8,162 nucleotides of DNA. Source: Campylobacterota bacterium. GTDB lineage: Bacteria > Campylobacterota > Campylobacteria > Campylobacterales > SZUA-545. A program made the position numbers and the translations under genes. Position 1 is the first letter of the stretch. Each line of letters opens with the position of its first letter. Below, in pieces: positions 6,632 through 8,162 of this stretch. Location: contig PWVP01000250.1 in assembly GCA_003561815.1 (NCBI GenBank), positions 1 through 8,162 of the forward strand, given 5' to 3'. A model generated the notes under the pieces. The model did not search any database. It was not told the DNA's origin and worked only from the letters and a program-made list of their open reading frames with translations.

Positions 6632-7316
6632 CGGTAAGATCTTGATCGTGGAGGATGAGGCGCTGGTGGCGGACTTTATCGCCGAGGTGCTCACAGAAAA
6701 GGGGCACCGCATCATCGGCATTGCCGATAACGGTCAGCGTGCACTTGATCTAGCCAGCGCCCACTGTCCGGATCTGGTGCTGATGGATATCGAGATCAAA
6801 GGCGCGCTCGATGGCATCCAGACCGCCTCCAGACTCAAAGGCGCCTGCGCAGCCTCGGTGATCTTCTTAACCGCCTACAAAGATGATGAGACCCTCGCGC
6901 TGGCCATCGATCAGTCGCCTTGCGCCTATCTGGTCAAACCGGTCACCGAGGCTGAACTCACCGCCGCTGTCACCATCGCGCTACGAAACCAAAGCCCTGC
7001 CGCTGAGCCCTCCAGCGATCGCCCCGCGCTCCCCTACCGCTACTGCGAAGAGAGCGGACTTATCTATGAGGGCGATCGGCTTATCCCTTTAAGTCGCCAG
7101 CAGCGGCGGCTGGCGGCTCTGCTCTTTAGTCACCCCGGGCAGCTGATCACCCAGGAGGCGATTTTGCGCACCTGCTGGCCCGATACCCAGGTCTCAGACA
7201 GCTCTATTCGCAATCTTGTCTTCAAGGTGCGGCGCAAGCTCCCCCGCGTTCAGATCGAGGCGATCAAGGATCTCGGCTACCGCCTTAGCGCCAGCGGCGA
7301 AACAGATCGTGGCTAA
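6624..7316 (+). CDS. Response regulator, receiver plus OmpR-type winged helix (230 aa)
   Basis: This is the cytoplasmic partner of the upstream sensor kinase. The receiver spans about 5-120: the acidic pair Glu10/Asp11 in LIVEDEALVADF, phosphoacceptor Asp55 in LVLMDIEIKG, Thr83 in IFLTAYKDDE and Lys105 in YLVKPVTEAE. The stretch ALDGIQTA after the phosphorylation site is typical of receivers that accompany HisKA_2 kinases. A Pro/Ser/Ala linker (about 122-136) leads to a Trans_reg_C winged helix (about 145-222) with LSRQQRRLAALLFSHPGQLI, SSIRNLVFKVRRKL and IKDLGYRL. It is therefore expected to bind DNA as a dimer and control transcription. AAGGAGG lies six bases before the ATG at 6624. The ATG is inside the kinase gene (8-nt overlap), so the two are surely co-translated. 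Its last 32 nt are shared, on the opposite strand, with ubiX. Target genes are not visible. Confidence 0.95.
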   Translation: MGSGKILIVEDEALVADFIAEVLTEKGHRIIGIADNGQRALDLASAHCPDLVLMDIEIKGALDGIQTASRLKGACAASVIFLTAYKDDETLALAIDQSPCAYLVKPVTEAELTAAVTIALRNQSPAAEPSSDRPALPYRYCEESGLIYEGDRLIPLSRQQRRLAALLFSHPGQLITQEAILRTCWPDTQVSDSSIRNLVFKVRRKLPRVQIEAIKDLGYRLSASGETDRG

Positions 7317-7827
7317 TGCCGAGCTGATCCAGCCACCTGCCCACGATAAACCGCTCAAGCTTCTCCAGAGAGTCGATCGCCGCGTAGTAGCCCACCATCG
7401 GCGGTGCGATCACCACCCCCAGCCGGGCGAGTTTGAGCATATTCTCCAGCGCAATCGCATCCAGTGGCATCTCCCGGGGGGCAAGCACCAGCCGGCGCTG
7501 CTCTTTAATCATCACCGCCGCCGCGCGGGTACTGAGTGTGTCGGCAACCCCACAGGCGATCTTGGCCAGCGAGTTCATGCTGCACGGGGCCAGCAGCATC
7601 CCATCAAGCCGGTAGGAGCCGCTAGCGGGCCCGGCGCTGATGTCCCGATCATCCAGAAGCGTCACCCCCTTAGGCAGCACCGGCGAAAGGGCCTGCTCTT
7701 TTTCAAGTACCACCCGCGCATGATCGCTGATAATCGCATAGCGCTCTATCGATTCGGGCATCCACTCTAGCGCCCTAAGTCCTAAAGAGGCGCCGCTGGC
7801 GCCTGAGATGGCCACTACGATTCGCAT
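7285..7827 (-). CDS. ubiX: Flavin prenyltransferase UbiX (180 aa)
   Basis: UbiX joins a dimethylallyl group to FMN to make the prenylated flavin used by UbiD-family decarboxylases in ubiquinone or menaquinone-type and aromatic acid pathways. The Rossmann-like start reads MRIVVAISGASGASLG (1-16), with the GASG flavin loop. ISDHARVVLEKE (33-44) follows. The strong family signatures are PCSMNSLAKIACGVADTL (81-98) and LAPREMPL (115-122). I chose the ATG at 7825-7827, which shares one base with the flgA stop (TGATG) and has AAGGG seven bases upstream. A GTG one codon earlier (7828-7830) is also possible. The 3' end runs into the convergent response regulator gene over 7285-7316. No ubiD is in the window. 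The flgA-ubiX adjacency is the usual Campylobacterota order. Confidence 0.94.
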   Translation of the reverse strand: MRIVVAISGASGASLGLRALEWMPESIERYAIISDHARVVLEKEQALSPVLPKGVTLLDDRDISAGPASGSYRLDGMLLAPCSMNSLAKIACGVADTLSTRAAAVMIKEQRRLVLAPREMPLDAIALENMLKLARLGVVIAPPMVGYYAAIDSLEKLERFIVGRWLDQLGISHDLFRRWR

Positions 7828-8162
7828 CACTCCACCCTTGCTCGATCTTTTTCCATCAGCCGCACCCGAAAGGTGCGCCCGCGGGCATCCTCCACCTCCA
7901 GCTGCTCGCCAATCATCGCATCGCTCTTGGCCGTCGCCAAAAAGCTCAGCCGCACGCCCGATTCGACCATCTCCACCCGGATGCGCGCGCCCCGGCGCAG
8001 ATCGGGTACCGCTGTGACCCGGTTTTGGGTGATCACATCGCCCTGACGCAGCCGCCCACGGGCGGTGACGCGGCCGAGATCCTTTTGCAAAATCGGATCG
8101 GCCGAGAGCCGCTCGAAGGCCATCAACCGCTCTTTAGTATTGTGTGTATAGATCAGTGCGCC
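7827..8162 (-). CDS. flgA: Flagellar P-ring assembly chaperone FlgA, 5' end outside window
   Basis: FlgA is a periplasmic chaperone that helps build the flagellar P-ring from FlgI. The visible C-terminal 111 residues run in frame from the right edge to the TGA at 7827-7829. They contain the SAF-like segment GDVITQNRVTAVPDLRRG, then a beta-rich stretch with GVRLSFLATAKSDAMIGE and FRVRLMEK, the layout of the FlgA chaperone domain. The in-frame TTG and ATG at 8121-8126 are internal codons, because the frame continues upstream as GALIYTHNTKER with the same character; the true start and signal peptide are beyond base 8162. The overlap of its stop with the ubiX start points to co-transcription. Sequence similarity to other FlgA proteins is modest, so position next to ubiX is part of the argument. 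Confidence 0.86.
   Translation of the reverse strand, partial: GALIYTHNTKERLMAFERLSADPILQKDLGRVTARGRLRQGDVITQNRVTAVPDLRRGARIRVEMVESGVRLSFLATAKSDAMIGEQLEVEDARGRTFRVRLMEKDRARVE

Noticed and set aside
7321..7340. GCTG-ATC-CAGC hairpin just after the regulator stop as a terminator
   Set aside because: The stem is only four base pairs, there is no following T-run, and it lies inside ubiX coding sequence.
7216..7770. 184-codon plus-strand open frame overlapping the regulator end and ubiX
   Set aside because: It is out of frame with the regulator and antisense to ubiX. Its product is His/Arg/Pro-rich without a domain, and both real genes have strong signatures.

Overview
The window looks like a piece of a Campylobacterota (Epsilonproteobacteria) chromosome with an unusually high GC content, judged by eye at a little under 60%. 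The assignment rests mainly on gene order. Read on the minus strand from right to left, the genes are flgA, ubiX, coaD, tmk, hisS, speA and cysE. I recall this as the chromosomal order in Campylobacter jejuni (around Cj0769c to Cj0763c) and relatives. The protein sequences, such as the short cysteine-synthesis type CysE, the SAF-domain end of FlgA and the Tmk 'DRS' motif, fit that group. I cannot name a genus.

Region by region: bases 1-496 hold the 5' part of cysE (minus, cut by the left edge). Bases 530-4624 hold a tightly packed minus-strand operon coaD-tmk-hisS-speA that runs on into cysE. Neighbouring frames overlap by 17, 17 and 8 nt, and a 33-nt gap precedes cysE. Bases 4625-4753 are the only real intergenic space, a divergent control region with several short dyads. 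Bases 4754-7316 hold two plus-strand genes of a two-component system: a seven-transmembrane sensor histidine kinase and its response regulator, which overlap by 8 nt. Bases 7285-8162 return to the minus strand with ubiX and the 3' part of flgA (cut by the right edge). The regulator and ubiX run into each other and share 32 nt at their 3' ends.

The minus-strand genes are housekeeping: serine acetylation for cysteine, arginine decarboxylation for polyamines, histidyl-tRNA, dTDP, coenzyme A, prenylated flavin (for UbiD-type decarboxylases) and flagellar P-ring assembly. They share an operon but not a pathway. The accessory element is the two-component system, inserted in the opposite direction between ubiX and coaD, which are adjacent in the order I recall. 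It has a secreted-side jelly-roll-like sensor domain, a 7TM-DISM membrane domain and a HisKA_2 kinase core, and it is paired with a receiver-OmpR-type DNA-binding regulator. Its placement separates coaD-cysE from any flgA-ubiX transcript and puts both sets of genes beside the regulator. That makes autoregulation or neighbour regulation from the 129-bp divergent region plausible but unproven.

I do not see a wholly new system, RNA gene, mobile element or CRISPR array. The points most worth a second look are the inserted sensor system, the divergent control region, the convergent overlap and a marked excess of GATC and CGATCG across the whole window.
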